64,000 nt of DNA from Halobaculum sp. MBLA0147 (GTDB lineage: Archaea; Halobacteriota; Halobacteria; Halobacteriales; Haloferacaceae): NCBI RefSeq assembly GCF_041361345.1, contig NZ_JBGKAD010000001.1, positions 992,001 through 1,056,000 of the forward strand. The letters run 5' to 3'. The stretch's first letter is position 1. The number at the start of each line of letters is the position of its first letter. A program made the position numbers and the translations under genes. The notes beneath the pieces are model-generated. The model searched no databases. It saw only the letters and a program-made list of their open reading frames with translations, and was not told the DNA's origin. Positions 42,810 to 51,861 of the stretch are shown piece by piece.

Positions 42810-45053
42810 TCAGCGGATCTTCGTCCCCGGTTCGGCGTCTGCGTGGGTGGTCAGCAGGTCGGCCTGCTCGCCGGCCGCCAACACCATCCCGTTCGACTCC
42901 AGGCCGAACAGCTCGGCGGGCTCCAAGTTCGCGACGACGACCCGCGTCCCGGGCAAGGCGTCGGCGTCGTGGAGCCCCTGAATGCCGGCGACGATCTGGC
43001 GGGTCTCGACACCGATGTCGACCTCCAGTCGCATCAGGTCGTCCGCGTCCGCGACCGGCTCGGCGACCTCGATCTCGCCGACCCGCAGGTCCAGCTCTTG
43101 GAACTCCTCGAAACCGATCCGGTCGTCCGCGATGGGTTCGAACTCCGTCACGCCGTCACCTTCGGCCGCCGTGGCGTCGTCAGTTTCGGTCTCGTCCGTC
43201 TCCCCGGACGCCGCTTCGTCTACATCGTCGTCGGCCGTCGCCGCGGCGACGCGGTCCTCCAGCTTCCGGTTGAGTTCCTCGACGCGCTCGGCCTCGATCT
43301 TCTCGAACAGTTCCGTCGGCTCCGCGAGGTCGCCGGCCGGTGGCTCCAGGGCGGCGTCGGTCTCGACGTCGTGGACCGACCCCGCCTCGCCAAGTTGGCT
43401 CCACAGGGTCTCGCTCTTGTCCGGACACACCGGCTCGAAGAGGACGGCGATGGCCTTCGCGATCTGGACACAGTCGCCGATCACCTGTCGGGCGCGCGTC
43501 TCGTCGTCGTCGACGAGGTTCCACGGCTCCTCGCGCTGGATGTACTCGTTGCCGAACCGCGCGAGGTCCGTCGTCGCCTCCCCGACGGCGCGGATACTGT
43601 AGTCGTTCACGCCGGTCTCGAACTCGTCGATCGCGGTCTCGATCGCCTCGCGGACCTCCGCGGACGGCTCGACCTCCGGGGCCGTCTCGAAGTTCCGGTG
43701 GGCGAACAACAGCGAGCGGTAGAGGAAGTTCCCGACCGTCCCCACCAACTCCGTGTTCACGCGCTCGCGGAACTTCTCCCACGAGAAGTCCACGTCGCGC
43801 TGGAACGCGCCGTTCGTCGCGAGGTAGTAGCGCAACAGGTCCGGGTGGAACCCCTCCTCGAGGTACTCGCTGGCCCACACTGCCCGGTCGCGCGAGGTCG
43901 AGAACCCCTTCCCGCCGAGGGTCATGAACCCGCTGGCCATCACCGCGCGCGGCTCCGTGTACCCCACGGCGCGCAACATCGCCGGCCAGAACACCGTGTG
44001 GTGTTGGATGATGTCGCGGCCGATCACGTGGACCACCTCGCCGCCCTCGTTGGGCACGTCGATCGCTGCGGTCGGGTCGGTGTCGTCGGCAGGCGCGCTG
44101 GTGTCGCCGGCTGCCGGGTCGGCGTCGTCCGTGGTCGCGGCGGCGTCGGCGCCACCCGTGAGCGACCCGTCGTCGGGAGCCCCCCACGCCTCGGCCCAGT
44201 CGAACGTCTCGGCACCGACCCGATCGGTGTACTGTCGCGTCGAGGAGACGTACTCGATCGGTGCGTCGACCCAGACGTACAAGACGAGGTCGTCGGTCTC
44301 GCCGTCCTCGACGGGGTAGTCGACGCCCCAGTCCATGTCGCGGGTGATACACCAGTCGCGGAGTTCCCCCTCGACCCACTCGCGCGGCTGGTTCTGTGCG
44401 TTGTCCGTCCCCTCCAGCCGGTCGAGGAACGCCGAGAGGTACTCCTGGAACTCCGTCACGCGGAAGTAGCGGTGTGACTGCTCGCGGTACTCGGCCGGGT
44501 TCCCGGTGATCGTCGACACCGGATCCTCGACCTCGCCGGGTTCGAGGTGGCGACCACACCCTTCGTCGCACTCGTCACCCCGGGCTCGCTCGCCACAGTA
44601 CGGACAGGTGCCCTCGACGAACCGGTCCGGGAGCGACTGGTCGGCCTCGGGGTCGTACGCGACGGGAATCTCCGTCTCGTAGACGAAGCCACGTTTCTCC
44701 ATCTCGCGGACGAACGCTCGCGTCGTCTCGTGGTTGGTCGCGTCGTCGGTGCGCCCGTAGTTGTCGAACTCGACGCCGAACTGCGGGAACGTCTCGGCGA
44801 ACTCCTCGTGGTACTGTGTCGCGAACGCCTCCGGGTCGACACCCTCCTGTTGGGCGCCGACGGCGATGGGCGCACCGTGCATGTCGGAGCCGCAGACGAA
44901 CGCCGTCTGCTGTCCGAGCGACTCCAGTGCGCGGCTGTACACGTCGCCGCCGACGTACGTGCGGAGGTGACCGATGTGCTGGGGGCCGTTCGCGTACGGC
45001 AGCCCGCAGGTCACCACCGCGGGCGACTCCGTCGGGAACGCCTCGTGACTCAT
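42810..45053 (-). CDS. metG: Methionyl-tRNA synthetase
   Basis: 747 residues from the ATG at 45053. The class I HIGH motif is in LPYANGPQHIGHLRTYVGGD; the zinc-knuckle pair is CPYCGER and CDEGCGRHL; the KMSKS-equivalent is GGKGFSTSRD. Anticodon-binding helices follow (RFGNEYIQREEPWNLV), then a C-terminal OBA/tRNA-binding domain starting ELDLRVGEIEVAEPV. Within the catalytic domain there is a low-complexity insert of about 40 residues (TGGADAAATTDDADPAAGDT), and another acidic linker precedes the OB domain. It charges tRNA-Met. A YbaK-type editing gene lies divergently 93 bases away. Confidence 0.96.
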   Translation of the reverse strand: MSHEAFPTESPAVVTCGLPYANGPQHIGHLRTYVGGDVYSRALESLGQQTAFVCGSDMHGAPIAVGAQQEGVDPEAFATQYHEEFAETFPQFGVEFDNYGRTDDATNHETTRAFVREMEKRGFVYETEIPVAYDPEADQSLPDRFVEGTCPYCGERARGDECDEGCGRHLEPGEVEDPVSTITGNPAEYREQSHRYFRVTEFQEYLSAFLDRLEGTDNAQNQPREWVEGELRDWCITRDMDWGVDYPVEDGETDDLVLYVWVDAPIEYVSSTRQYTDRVGAETFDWAEAWGAPDDGSLTGGADAAATTDDADPAAGDTSAPADDTDPTAAIDVPNEGGEVVHVIGRDIIQHHTVFWPAMLRAVGYTEPRAVMASGFMTLGGKGFSTSRDRAVWASEYLEEGFHPDLLRYYLATNGAFQRDVDFSWEKFRERVNTELVGTVGNFLYRSLLFAHRNFETAPEVEPSAEVREAIETAIDEFETGVNDYSIRAVGEATTDLARFGNEYIQREEPWNLVDDDETRARQVIGDCVQIAKAIAVLFEPVCPDKSETLWSQLGEAGSVHDVETDAALEPPAGDLAEPTELFEKIEAERVEELNRKLEDRVAAATADDDVDEAASGETDETETDDATAAEGDGVTEFEPIADDRIGFEEFQELDLRVGEIEVAEPVADADDLMRLEVDIGVETRQIVAGIQGLHDADALPGTRVVVANLEPAELFGLESNGMVLAAGEQADLLTTHADAEPGTKIR

Positions 45054-45146
45054 GTGTCCGTGTGATCGGCCGAGCGCGTCTAAAACCCGCCGGTGTCGGG
45101 TCGCGTGGCCGGTGGACTCAGTACCGTCCGCCGCGTGGCGCGACTC

Positions 45147-45710
45147 GTGCACGAGACCACACGCGAGTTCGTCGAGCGGCTCCGGGCGGCTCACGGGGTG
45201 GAGCCGGCCGTCGAGACGTTCCCCGAGGGGACGAAGACCGCCGCCGACGCCGCCGCTGCCGTCGGCTGCGAGCCGAGCCAGATCGTCAAGAGCGTCGTGT
45301 TGACCGTCGACTTGGCGGGTGGCGACGACGGGGACGGAGACACGGACGGAGCGTCGGGTACCCACCCGAACCCGACCGACTCGACGGACGAGGACGGACG
45401 GGCGGTCGTCGTGGTCCTCACCGCCGGCCACCACCGCGTCGACACGGACGCACTGGTACACGAACTCGGCGCGGAGTCCGTCTCGTTGGCCGACCCGGAC
45501 ACGGTGCAGGCGGCGACCGGGTGGAGTATCGGCGGCGTCCCGCCGGTGTGTCACGACCGCGACCTGCCGGTGTACCTCGACGAGTCACTGCGCGATCACG
45601 AGACCGTCTGGGCCGCCGCGGGCACGCCGGAGACGGTGTTCCCCGTCGCACCCGAGCGGTTGGTCGCGTGGACCGACCCGACGCCGACGACGGCGTTCGA
45701 AGACGCCTGA
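45147..45710 (+). CDS. YbaK/EbsC-type aminoacyl-tRNA deacylase
   Basis: 187 residues from the GTG at 45147, divergent from metG. TREFVERLRAAHGVEPAVET at the start, then TKTAADAAAAVGCEPSQIVKS (with a conserved Lys and the Gln-Ile-Val-Lys substrate-pocket motif of this family), and GWSIGGVPPVCH and VWAAAGTPETVFPVAPERL later. This is the YbaK/ProX deacylase fold that hydrolyses mischarged Cys- or Ala-tRNA-Pro. An acidic insert of about 25 residues (GDDGDGDTDGASGTHPNPTD) interrupts the domain. The substrate is inferred from the family. Confidence 0.88.
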   Translation: MHETTREFVERLRAAHGVEPAVETFPEGTKTAADAAAAVGCEPSQIVKSVVLTVDLAGGDDGDGDTDGASGTHPNPTDSTDEDGRAVVVVLTAGHHRVDTDALVHELGAESVSLADPDTVQAATGWSIGGVPPVCHDRDLPVYLDESLRDHETVWAAAGTPETVFPVAPERLVAWTDPTPTTAFEDA

Positions 45711-45834
45711 GCCGTCGGACGGGCCGTCGTAAACCTGGTCACGGTATATCGAATCGGCGTGAACGGGCTCGTCGCTGCACAGAGTGGCCTTCGGAGGGGC
45801 GAGACCGCGAGCGTCGTGTCGAACGCCCGACAGA

Positions 45835-46965
45835 CTAGTCGTAGCTGTCGAGGTCGGACAGCGTCGGCGAGAGGGACGTGTGCACCACCGCCACCCGTCC
45901 GTCGGGGTTCGAGAACGCGGCTCGCAGCTCCGCCGGACAGAACGCGACGGCGTCGGCGGTCGGCGGCTCGGTCTCGACTCTGCCGACGTTCCCGACCACG
46001 ACCGGGCGACACCGGACCCCGTCACACGCCCACAGACCCGGGAACCCCCAGCGGTGGTGTACCGTCGAGTCGACCGGGTACGCCCCGCTCTCGTCGTGCT
46101 GTCGAACCCGTCCACCGTCGACGGAGATCCCCACGCGCCCACCGTCCGTCGAGACGGTGACGGCGAGGTCCGTGTCGTAGGTCGTGGTGTCGTCGCCGAC
46201 GGGACTGCAGGTCAGTTCTCTGTACTCGTGATCGCTCCGTGCCCAGTCTTGCCGGATAGACGCCTCGTGGTTCCCGAACCTGCCGGCGAAGGGACCACCT
46301 CGACCGGGTCGCAGGACCACCTCGGCCGCGAGAGCGAACGCCGTCGTCCCGTCGCCCGTGCCCGCAGCGGCCGGGACTTCGGTCCCGTGGTAGTTGTGTT
46401 CGACTTCTCCGACCACCTCGTCGGCCTCCCAGGCCGCCGCCGTGTGGAAGATCGTCCCGAGGGTCTTCCACGGAGATTCTGCGACGAGTCCCGTCGACAC
46501 CGCACCTCGTTCGAACCGGCGGAGCCGATCCCTCGCCCGCTCTCTGGCGGTCTCGACGGCACCGGAGGGTGCGTCCGAGTCGATCGTGTACCGGTACTCG
46601 ACTGGAGCGCCTCCCTCGAGGCGAAGGCCGTACGCGAGGAGTCGGTCGTTCCCCCCGGCCGGATTCTCGCCGATCAGTCCCCGCTCTCTGGTCGAGTGTG
46701 TCCGCAGCGTCGCTTCGCGAACGGTCTCGACCGCGTCCGCCGAGACCGACTCGCCGGGATCACTCGCGAGAACGCGAGAGGGAGCGTCCGGACGCCCGTC
46801 GCTCCGCCGTCGATCCAGTTCACGACCCAGAGTCGGGGCACTCGACGACACACAGCCCGCAGCGGCCACGACAGGTGTGACGGCCCCGACGGCAGTCGAC
46901 CGCAGGATGTCACGACGGGTGGGACTCGACACACCCTCCCGGAGAGAACGATCCTCTCTGTCCAT
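45835..46965 (-). CDS. Tat lipoprotein, unknown family
   Basis: 376 residues from the ATG at 46965. SPTRRDILRSTAVGAVTPVV ends at AAAGC, a twin-arginine signal with a lipobox Cys at about residue 38. The mature part has no named motif; a beta-rich region (RVGISVDGGRVRQHDESGAY) and the conserved-looking YHGTEVPAAAGTGDGTTAF segment suggest an extracellular beta-sandwich protein. It converges on the YbaK gene and is divergent from the CTAG methylase with 161 bases between. Haloarchaea encode many such orphans. Confidence 0.78.
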   Translation of the reverse strand: MDREDRSLREGVSSPTRRDILRSTAVGAVTPVVAAAGCVSSSAPTLGRELDRRRSDGRPDAPSRVLASDPGESVSADAVETVREATLRTHSTRERGLIGENPAGGNDRLLAYGLRLEGGAPVEYRYTIDSDAPSGAVETARERARDRLRRFERGAVSTGLVAESPWKTLGTIFHTAAAWEADEVVGEVEHNYHGTEVPAAAGTGDGTTAFALAAEVVLRPGRGGPFAGRFGNHEASIRQDWARSDHEYRELTCSPVGDDTTTYDTDLAVTVSTDGGRVGISVDGGRVRQHDESGAYPVDSTVHHRWGFPGLWACDGVRCRPVVVGNVGRVETEPPTADAVAFCPAELRAAFSNPDGRVAVVHTSLSPTLSDLDSYD

Positions 46966-47032
46966 CCGAGACGAACGGTGTTCGCACTGGTACAAATAGG
47001 TTGATCGAAGACACCGGTCGGTTCGGGCCAGT

Positions 47033-47126
47033 CTAGGCAATTCGAACCGGTACTGCCAGAAGGTCCATCGATGTTTGCGTTGGGAAAACGACGGGTATAT
47101 CCCGGGTCGGGCTAGCGCCTAGGTCG
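47033..47126 (+). promoter_or_regulatory. Core promoter of the CTAG methylase with three CTAG sites
   Basis: TATAT at 47096-47100 lies 27-31 bases before the ATG at 47127, the spacing expected for a leaderless haloarchaeal start. CTAG occurs at 47112-47115 and 47119-47122, between TATA box and start, and again at 47033-47036. CTAG is otherwise very rare in this window. Confidence 0.7.
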
Positions 47127-48179
47127 ATGCGAACCGACGACGCGGCCCCGACGACCACCCACCGAGTGTGTCTCGGGGACGCCAGACGGCTCCCGTTGCC
47201 GGACGACAGCGTCGAGTTGGTCGTCACCTCGCCGCCGTACCCGATGATCGAACAGTGGGACGACCTGTTCGCGGCCCAAGACCCGCGCATCGCGGAGGCG
47301 TTGCAGGCGGGCGAGGGGCCGCGTGCGTTCGACCTGATGCACGGCCTGCTCGACGAGGCGTGGGCGGAACTCCAGCGGGTGCTCGTCGACGGCGGAATCG
47401 CGTGTGTCAACGTCGGGGACGCCACGCGGACCGTCGCCGGCGAGTTCCGGCTGTACCCGAACCACGCCCGCGTCGCGGAGCGGATGCGCGCCGCCGGGTT
47501 CCGCCAACTCCCGGGCGTGTTGTGGCGGAAACCGACGAACGCACCCGCGAAGTTCATGGGGTCGGGGACGCTCCCACCGAACGCGTACGTCACGCTGGAA
47601 CACGAACACGTGCTCGTGTTCCGGAACGGACGGCGACGGTCGTTCCCCGCGAGCGACCCGGACCGGTACGAGGCGTCGTACTTCCACGAGGAGCGGAACC
47701 GCTGGTTCTCGGACCTGTGGGACGGGTTGGACGCCGCCTCGCAGGCCGCCGACGAGGCGACACCCAGAGAGCGGTTAGCCGCGTTCCCGGTGGAGTTGCC
47801 CTACCGACTGATCTCGATGTACTCCGTCTACGGTGACACGGTGTTGGACCCGTTCTGGGGAACCGGGACGACGACGCTGGCGGCGATGGCGGCCGCACGC
47901 GACTCCGTCGGCGTCGAAGTCGAACCGGGACTCCCGACGCAGTTCGACGACCGCGTCGACGGCGTCCGCTCGTGGGCTCAGGAACGGGTCGACAGACGGC
48001 TCGCGGACCACCGCGAGTACGTCGCCGAGCGGGAGGCCACGGAGTACGAGGCCGAACACTACGACTTCGACGTGGTGTCCAGCCGCGAGCGGCGCATCCG
48101 GCTGTACACGGTCGCCGACGTGTCGCGTGTCTCGGGTGGCTACCGGGTCGAACACGAACTCGTCGACGGCAAGCAGTGA
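47127..48179 (+). CDS. zim: CTAG-specific DNA methyltransferase (Zim type)
   Basis: 350 residues. A beta-class amino-methyltransferase: the catalytic TSPPY motif (residues 34-38) comes before the AdoMet-binding motif DPFWGTGTT (about 242-250). SPPY rather than DPPY indicates N4-cytosine methylation. The intervening region has VNVGDATRTVAGEFRLYPNH, LWRKPTNAPAKFMGSGTLPPNAY and EHEHVLVFRNG, which match my memory of haloarchaeal Zim proteins (Haloferax HVO_0794), an orphan enzyme that methylates CTAG. No restriction endonuclease gene is adjacent, supporting orphan status. Specificity is inferred from family resemblance. Confidence 0.88.
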   Translation: MRTDDAAPTTTHRVCLGDARRLPLPDDSVELVVTSPPYPMIEQWDDLFAAQDPRIAEALQAGEGPRAFDLMHGLLDEAWAELQRVLVDGGIACVNVGDATRTVAGEFRLYPNHARVAERMRAAGFRQLPGVLWRKPTNAPAKFMGSGTLPPNAYVTLEHEHVLVFRNGRRRSFPASDPDRYEASYFHEERNRWFSDLWDGLDAASQAADEATPRERLAAFPVELPYRLISMYSVYGDTVLDPFWGTGTTTLAAMAAARDSVGVEVEPGLPTQFDDRVDGVRSWAQERVDRRLADHREYVAEREATEYEAEHYDFDVVSSRERRIRLYTVADVSRVSGGYRVEHELVDGKQ

Positions 48180-48224
48180 ACTGGTCGGAGAACATCTCGG
48201 ACATCGGCCAGTCCCGCGACGGGC

Positions 48225-48848
48225 TCAGACCCCGGTCAGTGCAATGAAGCCAACTTGTGCGAGCGCGAGCGTGACGACGAGTCGGCCGACGCTCCCGACG
48301 AACGTCGCGGCCGCGAACTTCGCGTAGTCCTCCTCCAAGACGGCGAACGCGTAGATCGAGAGCGTGTCCGGGAACCCGGGGACACACAGCGCCGCCGCGA
48401 GCCCGGCGTAGCCGTACCGACGGGCGATCTCGACCGTGCGGCGTTCCGACCACTCGATCACGTCGAACCGCGAGCGCCGCAGGAACCGGACAATCGGACC
48501 CGCCTCCTTCGCCTCCTGGCCGATGTGGAACGCGAACACGGACCCGGCGGCCTTCCCGAGCCCGGAGACGAACGTCAACACGGCCATCCGTCCCCAGAAA
48601 CCTAGTCCCAAGTCGAGCGGCGCCAAGAGGACGACCTCGCTGACGCCCGGCAGCGCGAACGCGATCAGAAACGAGTAGACGAAGACGATCACCAGTCCCG
48701 GCCAGCCGGTCGCCTCCTCGACGACGCGTTCGAGCCACGCGAAGTCGGCGAGGCTCACGGCCGGCGCCGCCCCGGCGAGCGGCGTACTCGCGACGGCTGC
48801 GACGACGCTGGAGAGGGACGCGGGGTCCGCGGCGGGGAACGCTGTCAC
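48225..48848 (-). CDS. VTT (DedA/YqaA-type) membrane protein
   Basis: 207 residues from the GTG at 48848. Hydrophobic helices near 10-30, 50-75, 85-105, 140-165 and 180-205. Characteristic VTT-domain features are the re-entrant loop region PGVSEVVLLAPLDLGLGFWG and GLGKAAGSVFAFHIGQEA. YqaA/DedA proteins are lipid-flippase or scramblase-like and membrane-homeostasis factors. It converges on the methylase gene (45 bases). Confidence 0.85.
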   Translation of the reverse strand: MTAFPAADPASLSSVVAAVASTPLAGAAPAVSLADFAWLERVVEEATGWPGLVIVFVYSFLIAFALPGVSEVVLLAPLDLGLGFWGRMAVLTFVSGLGKAAGSVFAFHIGQEAKEAGPIVRFLRRSRFDVIEWSERRTVEIARRYGYAGLAAALCVPGFPDTLSIYAFAVLEEDYAKFAAATFVGSVGRLVVTLALAQVGFIALTGV

Positions 48849-49104
48849 TGGTCGACAGGGGGTGCCACGTGTAGTAAACTCCGACGGTTCGTGTCGTCTC
48901 CGACGAGGACACCGTAGCCAACGGACGACAGACAGTGTCTCGCCGGAGACCGCCGGGTGTCGTGGACGATTGGAGAGACACACGCTCGCGGGGTTCGCTC
49001 GCAGGAACACTGTCGGAGTGCCCGCTCACCGAGACACCACTGCAGTGAATCGCTCACAGAGACACGACGGGGGTATTTACACTCCCGTTCGAGCCCGTCC
49101 AACC

Positions 49105-50436
49105 GTGTCCAGCGACTCACCACAAATCAGGTACGTCAACGACCTCGAACGCGCCTACGACGACCCGGAGCGGATCGGGCGTGTGGCGCAGTTCCTCACT
49201 GGCGGGGACGACCCGATCGTCCTCGACGGTGGCGACTCGACGGCGCTGGGAGCACTCTCACTGGCGAGCGACGATCCCGGAGGTGAACCGACGATCGAAT
49301 CGGGACCGAGCGGCCGACTCGCTCCCGACTCGGCGGAGTCGGAGGTGATCGATCACCCCGTCGATCCGGCGCTTCCGCTCTTCGACGCGGTCGAACCGGA
49401 CGTTCACGTGCCGGGGAACCACGACCTCGACGCCGGTGACGCTCACCTCGAGGTGGTTCAGTCGGCGACTGCCGGGCAGTGGCTCGCCGCGAACCTCTCG
49501 GGCACGGACGCGTTCGACGAGACGGCCGTGTTCGAGCGGGCTGGAGACCGAGTCGGGATCGTCGGCGTCACACACCCGGCGGTGGCGCGTATGGCACGAC
49601 TCGTCGCCGCGAACACGGCTGGCGACTCGAGTGTCGATCCGGCGCTGTCCGCCACCGACCCCGTCCCGCACGTCCACGACGCCGTCGACAGTCTCGAAGA
49701 CAGAGGAGTGGACCACTCGGTCGTCGTCTCTCACTGTGGCGGGACGGACGAGACCATCGCCCGTCAGTGTGAGGTCGACCTGATCCTCGGGGGGCACGAC
49801 CACAGGCACGAGGTGTTCGAGACGGCGGGGACGACGGTCGCGCGCACCGCGGGCCACGGACGAGCGGCACTCGCGATCGACCTCGGGGGGCCGACCGTCC
49901 ACGTCCACGACCTCGACGACGTCACACCGCACACGAGTGTCACCGAGTGGTACGATCGCGAACGGTCTCGGCTCGGACTGGACGCGACGGTGGCGGCCGT
50001 CTCGGCCTCACACGACAGTCCCGCGGTCAGACGACGAGTCTGTGTCGCGTTGCGTCGGCAGACGGACGCCGACCTCGCCGTGGTCCCCGCGCTGGCGGTT
50101 CGAGGACGACTCGCCGGAACAGTCACGACAGCCGACCTGATCGGCGTCGTCCCCTTCCGACTCCCGACGGCGACGGTGACGGTCCCCCGTCGGGTGGCGA
50201 CGCGTCTCGTCACGGCCGCGGACGACCCCGACGATCCTCTCGACCGGACAGTGTGGGACGGAGCCGACCCCGAACGTGGAACTGTCGCGACAGACGCCGA
50301 CCCCGTCCACCTCGCGCTCGTCGCGGGCGCGGTCGAACGGGGACCGCTCGCGTCGCTGGGGACGGAGGTGATCACCGAGCGACACGGGCAACTCCACGAG
50401 TTGTTCCTCGAGGATGTCCGATCCAGTGGCTGGTGA
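49105..50436 (+). CDS. Metallophosphatase, 5'-nucleotidase family
   Basis: 443 residues from a GTG at 49105, with a GGGTATTTAC box about 30 bases upstream. The calcineurin-like domain has DGGDSTALGA (first metal site), VPGNHDLDAGD (GNHD), SHCGGTDE and GGHDHRHEV. The C-terminal 5'-nucleotidase domain follows (residues about 275-443, LPTATVTVPRRVATRLV). The N-terminus lacks the usual DxH metal pair of this fold (IRYVNDLERAYDDPERIG replaces it), so one metal site may be altered. No signal peptide is seen, so it is probably cytoplasmic. It would dephosphorylate nucleotides or related esters. Confidence 0.85.
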   Translation: MSSDSPQIRYVNDLERAYDDPERIGRVAQFLTGGDDPIVLDGGDSTALGALSLASDDPGGEPTIESGPSGRLAPDSAESEVIDHPVDPALPLFDAVEPDVHVPGNHDLDAGDAHLEVVQSATAGQWLAANLSGTDAFDETAVFERAGDRVGIVGVTHPAVARMARLVAANTAGDSSVDPALSATDPVPHVHDAVDSLEDRGVDHSVVVSHCGGTDETIARQCEVDLILGGHDHRHEVFETAGTTVARTAGHGRAALAIDLGGPTVHVHDLDDVTPHTSVTEWYDRERSRLGLDATVAAVSASHDSPAVRRRVCVALRRQTDADLAVVPALAVRGRLAGTVTTADLIGVVPFRLPTATVTVPRRVATRLVTAADDPDDPLDRTVWDGADPERGTVATDADPVHLALVAGAVERGPLASLGTEVITERHGQLHELFLEDVRSSGW

Positions 50437-50535
50437 GACGGCGGCGGCGTCACCGTCCCGCGAACCGGGGCACGGTGGACGACACGAGACACCGGGCACA
50501 GGTTCGAACATCGACGGCGTGTCTCGGACCGAGCG

Positions 50536-51753
50536 TCACCGCGACCGATCCAGATCCGCGAGGAACGCCGACAGCGACTCGCGGTCGACGTGGGGCATCA
50601 GCACGACACGCGCCTCGCCGGCCGCGGTCGGCGACAGTCGCCAGCCGGCGGCTCGGAGGTCGTCGACGAGTCCTTCCGGGAGCGCGACGGCGACGATCGG
50701 CATGTCGCGCGGCCGGACCGCGAACCCACGGTCGCGGAGTTGCTCACTCAGCCACGTGGCCAACTCGACGGCGCGGTCGTAGTCCGCCCGGTAGCCCGTC
50801 GGCCACAGGGCGTCGAGTGCGGCCGCGGCGGAGGCGACGCCGGCGCCCGACCGCGTCCCGGTGAGTGTCGCCTGCGCGTGGGTCTCCAGGTACGGCGTGT
50901 CGACGGCGAGTGCGTCCAGCGTCGCCGGCTCGCGTACGAGCAGCCCGCCGGCCGGCACCGCCGCGCGACCGAGTTTGTGTGGGTCGATCGTCAGCGAGTC
51001 CACCGGCGCGTCCGCGAACGACCACGCGTGGTCCGTGAACGGCAGGTGGAACCCACCCCACGCCGCGTCGACGTGGAGGTGGACCCCGGCCTCGTTGGCG
51101 ATCTCACCCAACTCCGGGATCGGGTCCACGCGCCCGTACGCGGTCGAGCCCGCGACGCCGACCACCGCGACGGTGTCGTCGTCCACCGCCGCCCGCACGG
51201 CGTCGACGTCGACACGGCCGGCCTTCGTCGGATCACTGTCGACGGGATGTGTCGGGGCCTCGCGGAGTTCGACGCCGAGCAGTTCGGCGGCCTTGGTGAA
51301 GCTGAAGTGGCCCGACGAGGGGACGACGACGTTCGGGTCGCGGGTGTCCGCCCGGTTGCGTGCGGCGCGGATCGCCTGGACGTTCGCCTCCGTCCCACCA
51401 CTGGTGACGTAGCCGTAGGTCGGCTCCGTCGGACCGTCGTCCGTCGAGACCGCCACGCTCGCGTCGTCGGTCGACGGTCCCGCGCCGAGGTCGTCCGTCG
51501 GCACCGCCACGCCCGCGTCGCCGGCCACCGTGGGGTCGTTCGGTCCGACCACCGGGTGGTCCGCGAGCCGTGCGAGGTCCGCGACGACGGCGGCCTCAAG
51601 ACGCGCGACGGTCTGGTAGGTCGCCGGGTCGCCGGGGTTCGTGGCGAGGAAGCGTTCCGCAGCCGCCCGTGCCGCGGGGTGTGGCTCGGTACACATCGAC
51701 GACAGCACCCGGTCGAACGACTGTGGTCGGTGGTCGGCGACACCCGTCTGCAT
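50536..51753 (-). CDS. mfnA: L-tyrosine/L-aspartate decarboxylase (MfnA)
   Basis: 405 residues from the ATG at 51753. PLP-dependent group II decarboxylase: [19 protein letters not shown] binds the cofactor phosphate, [13 protein letters not shown] holds the Asp-x-Ala pair near the pyridine ring and [17 protein letters not shown] contains the Schiff-base Lys. A low-complexity insert of about 40 residues ([20 protein letters not shown]) sits before the cofactor domain. In haloarchaea, which lack methanofuran, the family most likely makes beta-alanine from aspartate for coenzyme A. Confidence 0.92.
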   Translation of the reverse strand: MQTGVADHRPQSFDRVLSSMCTEPHPAARAAAERFLATNPGDPATYQTVARLEAAVVADLARLADHPVVGPNDPTVAGDAGVAVPTDDLGAGPSTDDASVAVSTDDGPTEPTYGYVTSGGTEANVQAIRAARNRADTRDPNVVVPSSGHFSFTKAAELLGVELREAPTHPVDSDPTKAGRVDVDAVRAAVDDDTVAVVGVAGSTAYGRVDPIPELGEIANEAGVHLHVDAAWGGFHLPFTDHAWSFADAPVDSLTIDPHKLGRAAVPAGGLLVREPATLDALAVDTPYLETHAQATLTGTRSGAGVASAAAALDALWPTGYRADYDRAVELATWLSEQLRDRGFAVRPRDMPIVAVALPEGLVDDLRAAGWRLSPTAAGEARVVLMPHVDRESLSAFLADLDRSR

Positions 51754-51861
51754 CGCACCAGTGTCGTCGCTCCCGGGATTTCATCGGTTCGGTTTCCGAC
51801 GCCGGGAGCGACGAGAGTGTCGGGGGCGGTAGCACAGACAGCGCCGGAGTGGTGTGGTGGC

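Noticed and set aside
42648-44477. 609-codon frame antisense to metG
   Set aside because: Shadow frame without motifs; metG on the other strand is complete and certain.
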